NCBI GenBank assembly: GCA_900167215.1
Contig: FUZS01000004.1
Coordinates: forward strand, 159,380 to 223,379
Length of the DNA stretch: 64,000 bases
Source: [Eubacterium] yurii
GTDB lineage: Bacteria > Bacillota > Clostridia > Peptostreptococcales > Filifactoraceae
Direction: 5' to 3'
A program made the translations under genes and the position numbers. Shown piece by piece: positions 36,157-47,017 of the stretch (position 1 is its first letter; every line of letters begins with the position of its first letter). Under the pieces are notes generated by a model, which made no database searches, was not told where the DNA came from, and saw nothing but the letters and a program-made list of their open reading frames with translations.

Positions 36157-38622
36157 TTATTTTACTGAAAAACTAAGCTTTTCATCCTTTACACTTACCT
36201 TTATCTCGTCATTGTCCTTTATCTGCTTTTTCAGTATCATCTTTGACAGCTCGTCTTCAATCATCTTTTGGATGGAGCGTGAGAGTTGTCTTGCACCGTA
36301 TTCCTTACTATAGCCGTTTTGAGCTATGAGGCTTACAGCAGAGTCGTCCAAAGTCAGCCTTATATTTCTCATTGACAGCCTTTCATTGAGGTCGTCTATC
36401 ATAAGCATGACTATCTTGTCTATATCTTCCTTAGTCAAAGATTCAAATACTACTATTTCATCTACTCTGTTGATAAACTCAGGCTTGAAATATTTTTTAA
36501 GTTCAGACAGGAACAGCTCTTTTTCCTTTTCGCTCAGCTCATCATCATCTTTTTCTACAAAGCCAAGGTTTTTTTGACTTTTTATCTTTGAGGCTCCAAT
36601 ATTGGATGTCATTATGATGATGGTGTTTTTAAAATCTATTTTTTTACCGTGAGAATCAGTCAGATGACCTTCGTCCAATACTTGTAAGAGCAAATCAAAT
36701 ATATCGGCATGTGCCTTTTCTATCTCATCAAAAAGCAGGACACAATATGGTCTTTTCTTTATCTTTTCAGTGAGTTGTCCACCGTCTGTATGACCTACAT
36801 ATCCCGGAGGTGAGCCTATCATCTTGGTAACGTCGAACTTTTCCATGTATTCGCTCATGTCGACTCTTATCATGGCTTCTTCATCGTCAAAGAGTTCTTT
36901 TGCAAGCATTTTCGCCAATCTTGTCTTACCAACTCCTGTAGAACCTACAAATATGAAAGAGCCTATAGGTCTTCTCGGATCTTTGAGTCCTGTATTTGCC
37001 CTAAGTATTGCCCTTGTTATACTTGACACGGCACTTTGCTGACCTATTACATATTTTGAAAGATTGTCCTGCATATTTAAGAGCTTGTCTTCCTGAGTCT
37101 TGGTAAGTCTCTCAAGAGGTATACCTGTTATTGTGCTTATTACCTGCTCTATATATTTTGTACCCAGTATCCTTTGTTCGTTGTACTTTTTCAGTCTGTC
37201 CTCAGATATAGTTGACATTATCTCATCAAGCTCATCTATCTTGTCCGTTATATTCGAGACATTTTTCATATTGCTTTCTGTAAGCTCAGAATTGAGTGAA
37301 AATCTTGCATCTGTAATGCCCTTTATTATCTCATCCACCTTGTAGTAGTCTTCAGTCCTTGTGAGTTTAAGTTTTGCTGCTGCCTCATCTATCAAGTCTA
37401 TAGCTTTGTCAGGCAGATATTTGTCGTTGATATATCTTTTTGACAGCTTTACAGCAAGCTCTATGACATCGTCTCCTATCTTGACATCATGGTATAGCTC
37501 ATAGCTTTTCTTCAGTGTTTTTATCATATCTATGGCTTCATCGACAGTCGGCTCTTTTACAACTATAGTCTGTATTCTTCTTTTCAATACATCGTCTTTT
37601 TCTATATATCTCTTGTATTCGCTTGTACTTGTAGCTCCTATTATCTGTATATCAGACTCTGCAAGGGCATTTTTTATTATATTTCCCGCTTCAGCAGAGC
37701 TTTCCTGACCTGATAATATAGCTATGGTGTGGAAGTTGTCTATAAATAATATGACATTGCTGTTTTTCTTAACTTCACCCAGTATGTTTCTTATCCTGTC
37801 TTCCAACTCTCCCTTAAATCTGCTCCCTGACACTACAAGAGGCATATCTATTCTCAATATTCTCTTACCGCTCAATATATTAGGAACATTGCCGTCAATT
37901 ATCTTTTGAGCAATGGCATTTATAATTGAAGTCTTACCTACTCCAGGCTCACCTATGAGTATGGGATTGTTCTTTGTTCTACGAGACAGTATTTGTATTA
38001 CTCTTTGTATCTCCCCATCTCTGTGTGCTACAGAGTCAAGCTCTCCATTTTCAGCCTTATTTGTCATATCTACAGCATACTTGTCCAAAAAAGCTCCCAT
38101 TTTCGGAGGTTTCTTATATATATTTCTTTGGTTGAAGTCTTCCTGATTTTGATTAATCAACAAATTATCATAAAATTTTTGTTTTATATTGTCAAACTTC
38201 ATCTTTGCTGACAATACTTCATTTATTACATCATCTTGAGTAATATTATTTTCGTTTAATATCTTAGTTGCAAGTCCTCTCTTACCGAGTATGGAAATTA
38301 AGACATGATCCACACTTACAAACTCAAAGCCAAGTGAACGTGCCACTATGACTGATTCGCTGAGTATGGCTCTTAAGTCATCGCTATATGAGAATACTGT
38401 GCCTGAAAATGAACCTTTTGGATTTTTTTTGAGCACTTCTTCTATTATAGCCTGAGTACCCAGACCTCTGCCGCTCAGCAAAGTGGATGCCAGTGAACTG
38501 TCCTGTCTGCTTATAGCAATGAGCATATGCTCAGAGTCCACCATATTATGCCCCAATTTATTTGCCTCTTGCGCAGAGAGATTGAGCAGTTTCCTGCTGA
38601 ATTGAGTAAAGCTTTCTATCAC
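36157..38622 (-). CDS. clpC: ATP-dependent Clp protease ATP-binding subunit ClpC
   Basis: 821 residues from GTG 38622, six bases after GGGGGAG. N-terminal Clp repeat domain (FTQFSRKLLNLSAQEANKLG, HMLIAI), first AAA+ with GEPGVGKTS, middle domain, and second AAA+ with GSTGVGKTRLAKML and DEIEKAH. Unfolds proteins for ClpP. In many Firmicutes clpC follows ctsR-mcsA-mcsB; these are absent and no clear CtsR box is visible upstream, so regulation differs. clpC-radA-yacL is the conserved neighbourhood. Confidence 0.94.
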   Translation of the reverse strand: MIESFTQFSRKLLNLSAQEANKLGHNMVDSEHMLIAISRQDSSLASTLLSGRGLGTQAIIEEVLKKNPKGSFSGTVFSYSDDLRAILSESVIVARSLGFEFVSVDHVLISILGKRGLATKILNENNITQDDVINEVLSAKMKFDNIKQKFYDNLLINQNQEDFNQRNIYKKPPKMGAFLDKYAVDMTNKAENGELDSVAHRDGEIQRVIQILSRRTKNNPILIGEPGVGKTSIINAIAQKIIDGNVPNILSGKRILRIDMPLVVSGSRFKGELEDRIRNILGEVKKNSNVILFIDNFHTIAILSGQESSAEAGNIIKNALAESDIQIIGATSTSEYKRYIEKDDVLKRRIQTIVVKEPTVDEAIDMIKTLKKSYELYHDVKIGDDVIELAVKLSKRYINDKYLPDKAIDLIDEAAAKLKLTRTEDYYKVDEIIKGITDARFSLNSELTESNMKNVSNITDKIDELDEIMSTISEDRLKKYNEQRILGTKYIEQVISTITGIPLERLTKTQEDKLLNMQDNLSKYVIGQQSAVSSITRAILRANTGLKDPRRPIGSFIFVGSTGVGKTRLAKMLAKELFDDEEAMIRVDMSEYMEKFDVTKMIGSPPGYVGHTDGGQLTEKIKKRPYCVLLFDEIEKAHADIFDLLLQVLDEGHLTDSHGKKIDFKNTIIIMTSNIGASKIKSQKNLGFVEKDDDELSEKEKELFLSELKKYFKPEFINRVDEIVVFESLTKEDIDKIVMLMIDDLNERLSMRNIRLTLDDSAVSLIAQNGYSKEYGARQLSRSIQKMIEDELSKMILKKQIKDNDEIKVSVKDEKLSFSVK

Positions 38623-38680
38623 TTTTATCTCCCCCGAATTTTAGCTTTTTTATAGCTTTTTGCAAAGTTTTTAATTAAGT

Positions 38681-39436
38681 TTATATAAGTTTTGTCTTAA
38701 ATCCTCTTTTTTCTATTTCTTCAATTAGATTTCTGTTTCTTCCCTTTGAATTTTTCATCTTATTAAATATTTGAGTCGAAAACTTACCCACAGTGACAGT
38801 CATGTCTCTGGTATCAAAATATTTGTTCATTTCTTCATCAAATTCTTTTAACTTTTCGCTGTAATTTTCAAAGCTCTCATATTCATTTTCAAATATCTGC
38901 ATCTTTTTAGGCAACCTTGGCTTTAATGCAGGCTCTACATCACGATATCCAAGTCCTACAGCTATTACGGGAAAAGTCAGCTCAGGAAGTTTGAGTATAT
39001 CGCACATCTTTTGTACATCTCCAAGTATGGAGCCGAAAAATACCGTACCTATGCCCATGCTCTCTGCTGCAACTACCATATTTTGAGCTGAAATTAGGGC
39101 GTCACTTGCTCCCTGAAGGAAGTTATCCATGTCTTCTCCCAGATGTTCAAGCTCAAGTCCCTTTTCCATTGCTATTTGTCTGTTGCGATATATGTCAACT
39201 ACAAAGACTACAAGGTCGCTTGTGCTTTCTACATAAGGCTGAGCACAAACTTTTGCTATCTGAGATTTCTTTTGCTTATCTGTAACATGTATCATAGAAT
39301 AGCTATACATGCCGTTACTGCTTGCAGATCTGACTGCCACATCAAAGAGGATGTCAATTATTTCTTTTTCTATCTTTTTATCCTTAAACTTTCTTATGGT
39401 TTTGTGATTTAATTGAGTTTTTACAGTTTCGTTCAT
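38681..39436 (-). CDS. Nitroreductase family FMN-dependent oxidoreductase (NfsA/Frp-like)
   Basis: 251 residues from ATG 39436, five bases after AAGGAGG; the longer frame to 39475 has no such site. N-terminal LNHKTIRKFKDKKIEKEI is typical (the Arg binds FMN), then RSASSNGMYSYSMIHV and GMGTVFFGSI-like GIGTVFFGSILGDVQK, and GLGYRD. Reduces nitro or quinone compounds, or flavins, with NAD(P)H. It lies 31 nt after mnmA and 58 nt before clpC. Physiological substrate unknown. Confidence 0.9.
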   Translation of the reverse strand: MNETVKTQLNHKTIRKFKDKKIEKEIIDILFDVAVRSASSNGMYSYSMIHVTDKQKKSQIAKVCAQPYVESTSDLVVFVVDIYRNRQIAMEKGLELEHLGEDMDNFLQGASDALISAQNMVVAAESMGIGTVFFGSILGDVQKMCDILKLPELTFPVIAVGLGYRDVEPALKPRLPKKMQIFENEYESFENYSEKLKEFDEEMNKYFDTRDMTVTVGKFSTQIFNKMKNSKGRNRNLIEEIEKRGFKTKLI

Positions 39437-39467
39437 CTCATCCTCCTTGGTAGTCAATTTAAAAAAA

Positions 39468-40583
<1,116 letters not shown>

Positions 40584-40609
40584 CTATATCTCAATACTAT
40601 TGTTTACTT

Positions 40610-40724
40610 ATACTAAAAACAAATTAAACAGTCCTAAAAATATTTTAAATATAAGTTATTTAAAACTAAAAAATAATATTTCAATAAATTCAAAAATATG
40701 ACATTATAAACAGTGATCAGTATT
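40610..40724 (-). repeat. Repeat family B, copy 6 (inverted, diverged)
   Basis: Plus strand reads TATACTAAAAACAAATTAAA at one end and GACATTATAAACAGTGATCA plus GTATTA at the other, the reverse of the B ends. The remainder of the 517-nt gap (40725-41020) is AT-rich with no other structure seen. Confidence 0.5.
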
Positions 40725-41025
40725 AAACTTATCATCACTTGAAATTTTAAACGTAATCATTTAGATTGCAAAATTATATCATTTTTATTAAGAGCATTAT
40801 TTGCCTTAAAGTCAAAAAATTATATGCTCTTTTAACTTTTATTTTTTCATCCATAAATACTGTATCCTTGCAATTATACACTAAATTTAATAATTTTTCA
40901 AATTTTTATTAATGTGTCTTAGCATATATAAAAAACTTATTTTCATTTTTGTATATATGTAAATGACTAAGGATAAAATAGGTAAAAAATATGTAATAAA
41001 AAATTAATTATTTTTAATATACTAC

Positions 41026-41037
41026 TTGTGGTATAAT
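41026..41037 (+). promoter_or_regulatory. Extended -10 promoter of the CAP-domain gene
   Basis: TGTGG-TATAAT (-10 at 41032-41037) with TGG just before it, 64 nt before the start codon; a weak TTATTT -35 lies 18 nt upstream. Confidence 0.5.
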
Positions 41038-41100
41038 TAACTTGAAATGGTAATACATAGAACTAAGTTTAAAAACTTTATTTTAGAAAGGATGTAAGAG

Positions 41101-42315
41101 ATGAAGAAGATGAAAGTAACTTTGGCGGCAATCATGTTTATGTCACTTTTTGCTCAGGCGGTAAGTGCAGATGTGAATTATGAAGGAGCTGTGGCTAACA
41201 GCTTGGTCAAAAAACCAGTCCTTGTAAGTGCAGCAAGAGGTAAAAATACTACTAAGGCAGTAAAAAAGAACAATAAGAATACTAAAAAACAGCTTAAAAA
41301 GACAAATTTGACTAAAAAAACAAATACAGGTCAAAAAACTCTCGCAGAAACTGTGAAAAAAGATAAATATTTTAAACTCGGTGACAACAATATGCTCTTT
41401 GTATATGTGCCTGCAACTTACCATATGGTCAATTCAAATGCAGTACAATACAAGAGATACGACTCTGAGCTTGCTGTTATAAACAAGAATTTCTATGCAA
41501 AAGACAAGAATTTTGCAAAGTTTTACATCGTATATGACAGTCAGATGTCTTACAATGAATTTGAAAAAATGTTCAATAAGCAAAAATCAAATAATAAGTT
41601 AAATCCGCTCACTTTAGAACAGGGCATTGCAAAATTCAAGTATTTCAAAATTGGAAAAGACGGTAAGATTCATATTTATTCAGCTGCAAAAGGCGACTAT
41701 TTGAATAAGGAGTTTTACGAAGAAAACAAGGCTTACACAATTATGAGAAAATATCAACCCTTCCAAAAAAATTACAGTGTTGAGACTACTTTGGACTTGC
41801 AAATGGATTACGAGCAATGGAAAAATATGGTGGAAGGCAAAGAATATAGCGTAAAAATAATTAATGAAAAAGATAAAAAACAAATAGAAGATGCAAAAAG
41901 CATCAAGCCTGTAAAAGATGTGAAATCTGCAAGTGATGAAAAGTTTGTAAAAGAGTTTTTGAATATTGTCAACCAAAAAAGAGAAGGTGCAAATATACAA
42001 GCTCTTACTGCTGACGACTCACTAAACAATCTTGCAAAGTGGAAGGCTCAATATATGAATAAAAACAGCAACTTCAACCATAAACTAAAAGACGGAACTG
42101 ATATGAGAAAACAAGTTGAAGATTTCGGATTGGAATTTAGCGGTACTTGGGCTGAAAATATCGCTTTTTCAACAGACAGTTTCACTGCTGAAGATCTTTT
42201 TAATCAGTGGTACGCATCAGAAGGACACAGACAAAATATGATGAATCCTAAATTTACAAAGATGGGAATAGCTGTAGAAAACGGCTATGTATCACTATGG
42301 TTAAGATCTGAATAA
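41101..42315 (+). CDS. Secreted CAP/SCP-domain protein
   Basis: 404 residues. Signal peptide MKKMKVTLAAIMFMSLFAQA with VSA cleavage, then a Lys/Thr/Asn-rich linker (~40-85), an unrecognised middle part (~85-275), and a C-terminal CAP domain (~280-404): FLNIVNQKREGANIQALTAD, NFNHKLKDG, WAENIA, QWYASEGHRQNMMNPKF. The conserved histidines of the CAP cavity are present. Bacterial CAP proteins are exported and of mostly unknown function. GAAAGGATG precedes the ATG. No SLH or LPXTG anchor. Confidence 0.92.
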   Translation: MKKMKVTLAAIMFMSLFAQAVSADVNYEGAVANSLVKKPVLVSAARGKNTTKAVKKNNKNTKKQLKKTNLTKKTNTGQKTLAETVKKDKYFKLGDNNMLFVYVPATYHMVNSNAVQYKRYDSELAVINKNFYAKDKNFAKFYIVYDSQMSYNEFEKMFNKQKSNNKLNPLTLEQGIAKFKYFKIGKDGKIHIYSAAKGDYLNKEFYEENKAYTIMRKYQPFQKNYSVETTLDLQMDYEQWKNMVEGKEYSVKIINEKDKKQIEDAKSIKPVKDVKSASDEKFVKEFLNIVNQKREGANIQALTADDSLNNLAKWKAQYMNKNSNFNHKLKDGTDMRKQVEDFGLEFSGTWAENIAFSTDSFTAEDLFNQWYASEGHRQNMMNPKFTKMGIAVENGYVSLWLRSE

Positions 42316-42388
42316 AAAGTAAGATTTTTTTAAAATAGCAATATCAAATTGAACAAAACATTTTTAGACTACAAAATCTGATATAATA

Positions 42389-42437
42389 CTCCATAAGTAG
42401 ACAAGGTAAATAAGCCAATCTACTTATGGAGCTTTTT
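42389..42437 (+). terminator. Rho-independent terminator after the CAP gene
   Basis: Perfect 13-bp stem CTCCATAAGTAGA/TCTACTTATGGAG, 17-nt loop, then CTTTTT. An A/T-rich TGATATAAT sits directly in front of it but is too close to serve as a promoter for a longer transcript. The gap from here to 42751 is AT-rich with no other structure seen. Confidence 0.85.
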
Positions 42438-42751
42438 ATGCTTATTTGTAAAAAATACAAGCCTATGATATAATAGCAGGGCGTAAAATGTGATTAAAAC
42501 TGTAAAATTCAAACTAATTATAAAATAAAAAGATATAATATGCATAAGTCTAAAATTACTAATACAGCATAATTCGTTATTAAATTTACACCAAATAAAA
42601 CAGCCAAATAAATATATAATGAAAGCTTGTTGAAAAAACAAGTATCTATGTCTTAATAAAATAAACTGCGATTTTCTAAATGCTGTTTAATATTAGTAAA
42701 ATAACGACATATATCAAAGTCATGTATAAAATTTACGGAGAAAATATAAAT

Positions 42752-43516
42752 ATGGATAAGATAAGAATACTCGGAGTAGAAATAGATAAGGTGGATATGA
42801 AACAGGCTGTGCAAAGATGTACAGAGGCAATTGAAAACAATCAAAAATACTTTGTAGTCACACCCAACGCTGAGATAGTGGTAAATGCAGGAGAAAACAA
42901 GGCTCTATACGACATCATCAAAAAAGCCGACATGGTCGTACCTGACGGGATAGGGCTTGTTATAGGCTCCAAGATACTGGGCAATGCACTTAAAGAAAGA
43001 GTGACAGGTATAGACTTGATGGACAGCTTACTCAAATATTGCAGCGAAAATGGCAAATCAATATTTTTACTTGGCGCAAAAGACGGCATAGCACAAAAGG
43101 CATGCGAAAACATACAAAAAAAATATGAAAATATAAAAATAGCCGGATATCATCATGGCTACTACAAGGGCATACACACAGGTGCAAAGGGAAATAACGA
43201 AGAAAAAGCTGTAATAGAAAAAATAAACAGTGCAAATCCTGACATCCTATTTGTAGCCTTTGGCTCACCTAAGCAGGAATTTTTCATAGACGCATACAAA
43301 GAAACGCTCAATGCTAAGGTATTCATTGGAGTAGGCGGTTCATTTGACGTATACTCAGGTACTGTAGAGCGAGCACCTATGTTTTACCAAAAACACGGTT
43401 TGGAATGGCTGTACAGGGTGGTAAAAGAGCCACAGAGAATAACAAGACTTGGAGCCTTACCGCTTTTTGCAGTAAGAGTGCTCTTTAAAAGAGACAAAAA
43501 TAAATTCAGCAAATAA
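42752..43516 (+). CDS. WecG/TagA/CpsF family glycosyltransferase
   Basis: 254 residues from ATG 42752; upstream in-frame starts add 10-24 residues without the family pattern, though GGAG is 11 bases away, longer than usual. MDKIRILGVEIDKVDMKQAV, YFVVTPNAEIVVNAGE, DGIGLVIGSKILG, FLLGAKDG, FVAFGSPKQE and APMFYQKHGLEWLYRVVKEP are the family blocks. TagA adds N-acetylmannosamine in wall teichoic acid linkage units; the acceptor here is unknown. It starts the group wecG-dxr-ybaK-rseP. Confidence 0.9.
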   Translation: MDKIRILGVEIDKVDMKQAVQRCTEAIENNQKYFVVTPNAEIVVNAGENKALYDIIKKADMVVPDGIGLVIGSKILGNALKERVTGIDLMDSLLKYCSENGKSIFLLGAKDGIAQKACENIQKKYENIKIAGYHHGYYKGIHTGAKGNNEEKAVIEKINSANPDILFVAFGSPKQEFFIDAYKETLNAKVFIGVGGSFDVYSGTVERAPMFYQKHGLEWLYRVVKEPQRITRLGALPLFAVRVLFKRDKNKFSK

Positions 43517-43541
43517 AAAATATAAGAAAGAAGTATAGCGT

Positions 43542-44702
43542 ATGAAAAATATCTCCATACTCGGCTCTACAGGCTCTATAGGCACACAGGCACTGGATAT
43601 AATCAGAGACAAAAAAGACAGCTTTAGAGTCGTGGCTATGAGCACAAATAAAAATATAGACCTACTCTTAGAGCAAATCAAAGAATTCAAGCCGGAATTT
43701 GTCTGCGTATACGACCAAGCATCCTGCGAAAAACTGAAGGAAAAACTCAAGGAAGAAAAAATCGACGTAGACACAGATTTTGGCATGGACGGGCTGATAA
43801 AGACAGCTACTTATCAAAATACTCAGCTTCTACTGACTTGTGTGGTGGGTATGATAGGACTGCTACCTACTATAAGAGCCATAGAGTCCAAAATTGACAT
43901 AGCGCTTGCAAACAAAGAGACTCTTGTAGTTGCCGGCGACATAGTAATGGAAAAAGCAAGGCAAAATAAGGTGAAGATACTGCCTGTTGACTCGGAACAC
44001 TCGGCGATTTTCCAATGCTTGGTAGGAGAAGAACAAAGACATATAAAAAATCTTATTATCACTGCTTCAGGCGGAGCATTCAGAGGCATGAGCAAAGAAG
44101 AAATAAGGACTAAAAAAGCAAAGGACGCCCTAAAACATCCAAACTGGTCTATGGGAGCAAAAATTACCATAGACTCAGCTACCATGATGAACAAAGGACT
44201 GGAAATTATAGAGGCCTATCATCTGTTCGGCGTGAAAAAAGAGCAGATAAAAGCCTGCGTACACAGACAATCCATAGTCCACTCCATGGTAGAATTTGAA
44301 GACAATTTTATCAAGGCACAGATGTCGCTCCCTGATATGAGAGGTGCTATTTCATACGCCTTCTTCTATCCGCAAAGAGAATTATCAGTAATGAGAGAGC
44401 TTGACCTGATAGGACAAAGCCTGACTTTTGAAGAGATAGACGAAGAAAACTTCCCTTGTATAAGTCTTGCAAAAGACGCTCTAAAATCGGGCGGAACAGC
44501 TACCTGCATACTCAATTCAGCCAACGAAGAACTGGTCAATGCCTATCTTAAGGATGAAATAGGATTTTACGATATAAGCGATGTCATATATCAAGCCTTG
44601 CAAAAACACAAGTTCATATCCAAGCCAAGTCTTGACGAGATATTGATAATGGATAGATGGGCAAGGGACTATGTAAGAGACTACTTAAAAACAAGAGTGT
44701 AA
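43542..44702 (+). CDS. dxr: 1-deoxy-D-xylulose 5-phosphate reductoisomerase
   Basis: 386 residues. Converts DXP to MEP with NADPH, the second step of non-mevalonate isoprenoid synthesis. NADPH fold GSTGSIGTQALDI, NKETLVVAG, DSEHSAIFQCL (metal and substrate ligands), MNKGLE and PDMRGAISYAF. GAAAGAAG precedes ATG. uppS and cdsA, the usual upstream neighbours, are absent. Confidence 0.97.
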   Translation: MKNISILGSTGSIGTQALDIIRDKKDSFRVVAMSTNKNIDLLLEQIKEFKPEFVCVYDQASCEKLKEKLKEEKIDVDTDFGMDGLIKTATYQNTQLLLTCVVGMIGLLPTIRAIESKIDIALANKETLVVAGDIVMEKARQNKVKILPVDSEHSAIFQCLVGEEQRHIKNLIITASGGAFRGMSKEEIRTKKAKDALKHPNWSMGAKITIDSATMMNKGLEIIEAYHLFGVKKEQIKACVHRQSIVHSMVEFEDNFIKAQMSLPDMRGAISYAFFYPQRELSVMRELDLIGQSLTFEEIDEENFPCISLAKDALKSGGTATCILNSANEELVNAYLKDEIGFYDISDVIYQALQKHKFISKPSLDEILIMDRWARDYVRDYLKTRV

Positions 44703-44717
44703 AAAAAGAGGTATAAG

Positions 44718-45200
44718 ATGTCAGACAAAAAGACAAATGCAGTGAGAATAGCTGAAAAAAACAAGGTAAAATACGAGCTTCTAAGCTATGAAGTAGATGA
44801 AGAACATCTCGATGCCATATCAGTAGCGGAAAAAATAAAGGAAGAAATCAAATACGTTTACAAGACCTTGGTACTGCAAGGAAATGACAAAAACTACTAT
44901 GTATGCGTGATAAACGGCGAGGACGAGCTTGACTTGAAAAAGACTGCAAGAGCCTTCAAACTCAAAAATATAGCCATGATACACGTCAGCGAAATAAACA
45001 AAATCACAGGATATATACGAGGCGGTTGCTCACCCATAGGCATGAAAAAAATATTTCCAACTTTTATAGATAAAAAAGCGGAAAATTTGGAATATATAAT
45101 AGTAAGTGCCGGAAAAAGAGGCATGCAACTGAAAATGGAAGTAAATGCACTCAAAGAACTTATCAGTGCAGAATTTGAAGATTTGATAAAAGGAGAATAA
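44718..45200 (+). CDS. ybaK: Cys-tRNA(Pro) deacylase, YbaK/EbsC family
   Basis: 160 residues. Hydrolyses mischarged Cys-tRNA(Pro). YKTLVLQGNDKNYYVCVI, LDLKKTARAF and GYIRGGCSPIGMKK match YbaK. AGAGGTATAAG precedes ATG. It is placed between dxr and rseP, which are usually adjacent; overlap or spacing of 15 nt on one side and none on the other indicates one operon. Confidence 0.94.
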   Translation: MSDKKTNAVRIAEKNKVKYELLSYEVDEEHLDAISVAEKIKEEIKYVYKTLVLQGNDKNYYVCVINGEDELDLKKTARAFKLKNIAMIHVSEINKITGYIRGGCSPIGMKKIFPTFIDKKAENLEYIIVSAGKRGMQLKMEVNALKELISAEFEDLIKGE

Positions 45201-46208
45201 ATGGGAATTATAAATATCATTATAGCGCTGTTGATATTCGGCATAGTCGTGGCAGTGCATGAATTCGGACATTTTTTTGTAGCTAAACTGAACAAAATAA
45301 CAGTCCACGAATTTGCCATAGGAATGGGGCCAGTTATTTTTCAAAAGGAAAAAAACGGCACAAACTACTCTCTAAGAGCTATACCTATGGGAGGATTCGT
45401 AGCTATGGAGGGTGAAGATGAAGAAAGTGACGATCCAAACGCATTTTGCCAAAAAAATCCTCTCCAAAAAATGGCTGTAATCTTTGCAGGACCTTTTATG
45501 AACTTTGTCCTTACCATAGTGACATTCATCCTGCTCTTTACACTCAGCGGAGTACCTGTCAACAAGGTAGGCAATATAATAGAAAACTCACCTGCGAGCA
45601 AAAGTGAGCTCAAAGTCGGAGATGAGATAAAATCAATAAATGGAACAAATATAAAATCTTGGAACGATATTCCAACTACCATAGCAGGCACAAAGGGAGA
45701 TGTCACTATACAAGTGATAAGAGACGGTCAGACTATGGAAATAGTTATAACACCGGAAGAAAAAAACGGAAGAAGAACAGTGGGCATATATCCTATGTAC
45801 GAGAAAAACTTTTCATCTTCCATTTCACAGGCATTTTCTCAGACTTACAATGTATCACTAAGCATGCTTGACTTTATCAAAAAGCTGTTCACAGGCAAGG
45901 TAGACTTCAACTATGTCAGCGGACCTGTAGGCATAGTCAAGGAGATGGGCTCTTCTGTCAACTCAGGTCTTGCCACAGTGATAAACTACATCGCCTTTAT
46001 CTCGCTCAATCTGGGCATTATGAATCTACTGCCCATACCTGCGCTCGACGGATTTAGACTGCTCACATCATTTGTAGAGCTGATTACAAGGAAAAAACTC
46101 AACAAAAAGATGGAATACATTGTAAATGCTGCCGGCATGGTATTTTTGATAGGCATAATGTTGCTTGTGACTTACAAAGATCTTATTAAAATATTTACAG
46201 GTCAATAA
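45201..46208 (+). CDS. rseP: Intramembrane zinc metalloprotease RseP (site-2 protease)
   Basis: 335 residues. HEFGH in the first membrane helix (AVHEFGHFFVAKLNKI) binds zinc; a single PDZ domain (~115-190, GNIIENSPASKSELKVGDEI) and the second motif NLLPIPALDGFRLL follow. Cleaves anti-sigma factors or signal peptide remnants inside the membrane. The family's usual LDGGR is LDGFR here. Starts immediately after ybaK with AAAGGAG in the ybaK end. Confidence 0.95.
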   Translation: MGIINIIIALLIFGIVVAVHEFGHFFVAKLNKITVHEFAIGMGPVIFQKEKNGTNYSLRAIPMGGFVAMEGEDEESDDPNAFCQKNPLQKMAVIFAGPFMNFVLTIVTFILLFTLSGVPVNKVGNIIENSPASKSELKVGDEIKSINGTNIKSWNDIPTTIAGTKGDVTIQVIRDGQTMEIVITPEEKNGRRTVGIYPMYEKNFSSSISQAFSQTYNVSLSMLDFIKKLFTGKVDFNYVSGPVGIVKEMGSSVNSGLATVINYIAFISLNLGIMNLLPIPALDGFRLLTSFVELITRKKLNKKMEYIVNAAGMVFLIGIMLLVTYKDLIKIFTGQ

Positions 46209-46229
46209 ATTTCAAACTTAGCAATATTA

Positions 46230-46567
46230 TACTATTATTTACTCAACTTTCCTACATGAAAAACACATTAAAGGCATTGAAATTTGAGTATATTTTAAAA
46301 ATAAACCAACATACTTGACATAGTTTTTTCAGTGTTTTCATTTTTTCAATAAATATGCAAATTTCAATAAATATTATTTAGAAAAATATATGTCAAGTAG
46401 TGTATTAAAAAATCTATAAATATTTAAATTTCAGAGAAAATAGCAATAATTTTAGTGGGAAAGTTGAGTTATTTAATTTATAGATAAAATTCATTATCAG
46501 TATTAAAAAATAGTATATGATTTTATATGAATTCACTTAAAATAAGTATCTACTATTTTGTTGGATT
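46230..46567 (+). repeat. Repeat family A copy interrupted by a family C element
   Basis: TACTATTATTT at 46230-46240 and TATTTAATTTATAGATAA from 46470 are the two halves of the left part of a family A element. The right part continues to TACTATTTTGTTGGATTT at 46567. The two halves are separated by the 229-bp family C element, with TATTT on both sides. Confidence 0.5.
46241..46469 (+). mobile_element. MITE-like element, family C, copy 1
   Basis: 229 bp, no ORF. Termini ACTCAACTTTCCTAC and GTGGGAAAGTTGAGT are inverted repeats with one mismatch. TATTT (46236-46240 and 46470-46474) flanks it as a likely 5-bp target duplication. Inner segments also pair (ACTTGACATA with TATGTCAAGT), so the whole element can fold into a long hairpin. 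About 85-90 percent like copy 2 by eye. Confidence 0.8.
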
Positions 46568-46571
46568 TCAT

Positions 46572-46686
46572 ACGAATCACTATTATATTGCCGGGCATTT
46601 ATGATTAATGACATTACAGTTTATAAATTATCAGCAATTTTACTTGTAATACAATTATATGGCTTTTTAATAGATTTTTAGTATTA
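46572..46686 (+). repeat. Repeat family B, copy 4
   Basis: From GAATCACTATTATATTG to TTAATAGATTTTTAGTATTA. It starts five bases after the interrupted family A copy. The region 46209-47017 is therefore almost wholly built of repeats (A, C, B, then an inverted A). Confidence 0.6.
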
Positions 46687-46802
46687 GTATTAGAGATGGT
46701 GAAATGTACCGCCATCTTTTTTTATTGACAAAATATCAAAATTAAACTACTATAAGCTATAATATGGATATTTAATGAAACTTCCATTATAACTTACAGT
46801 AT

Positions 46803-46900
46803 TATACTAATGGAATAATGAATAAAAAGTTTATTAAAAAGAGACATGCTATAGAGTATCACAAAGACAAAATCCATAGTTTAAATATAGTTTAATATTA
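46803..46900 (-). repeat. Repeat family A, inverted variant copy
   Basis: Plus strand TATACTAATGGAATAATGAA to AATCCATAGTTTAAATATAG plus TTTAATATTA; its reverse complement matches the variant at 23993-24127 rather than copy 3. Confidence 0.55.
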
Positions 46901-47017
46901 TAAATATCAAAGGATAGATTTAAATAAGTTATTTTGCCAAATTTATCTAAAAAATTAAATAGCTATAAAAAAGTACATATTGCTAACAAATAACAATAAT
47001 AACTTAAAGGAGTATAT

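Noticed and set aside
41101..42315. CAP protein as an SLH-anchored surface protein
   Set aside because: The middle segment does not show the SLH pattern; only the signal peptide and CAP domain are supported.
42382..42437. TGATATAAT directly before a stem-T-tract as a small RNA promoter
   Set aside because: The -10 box would place the start inside the hairpin, so the feature is better explained as the terminator of the CAP gene.
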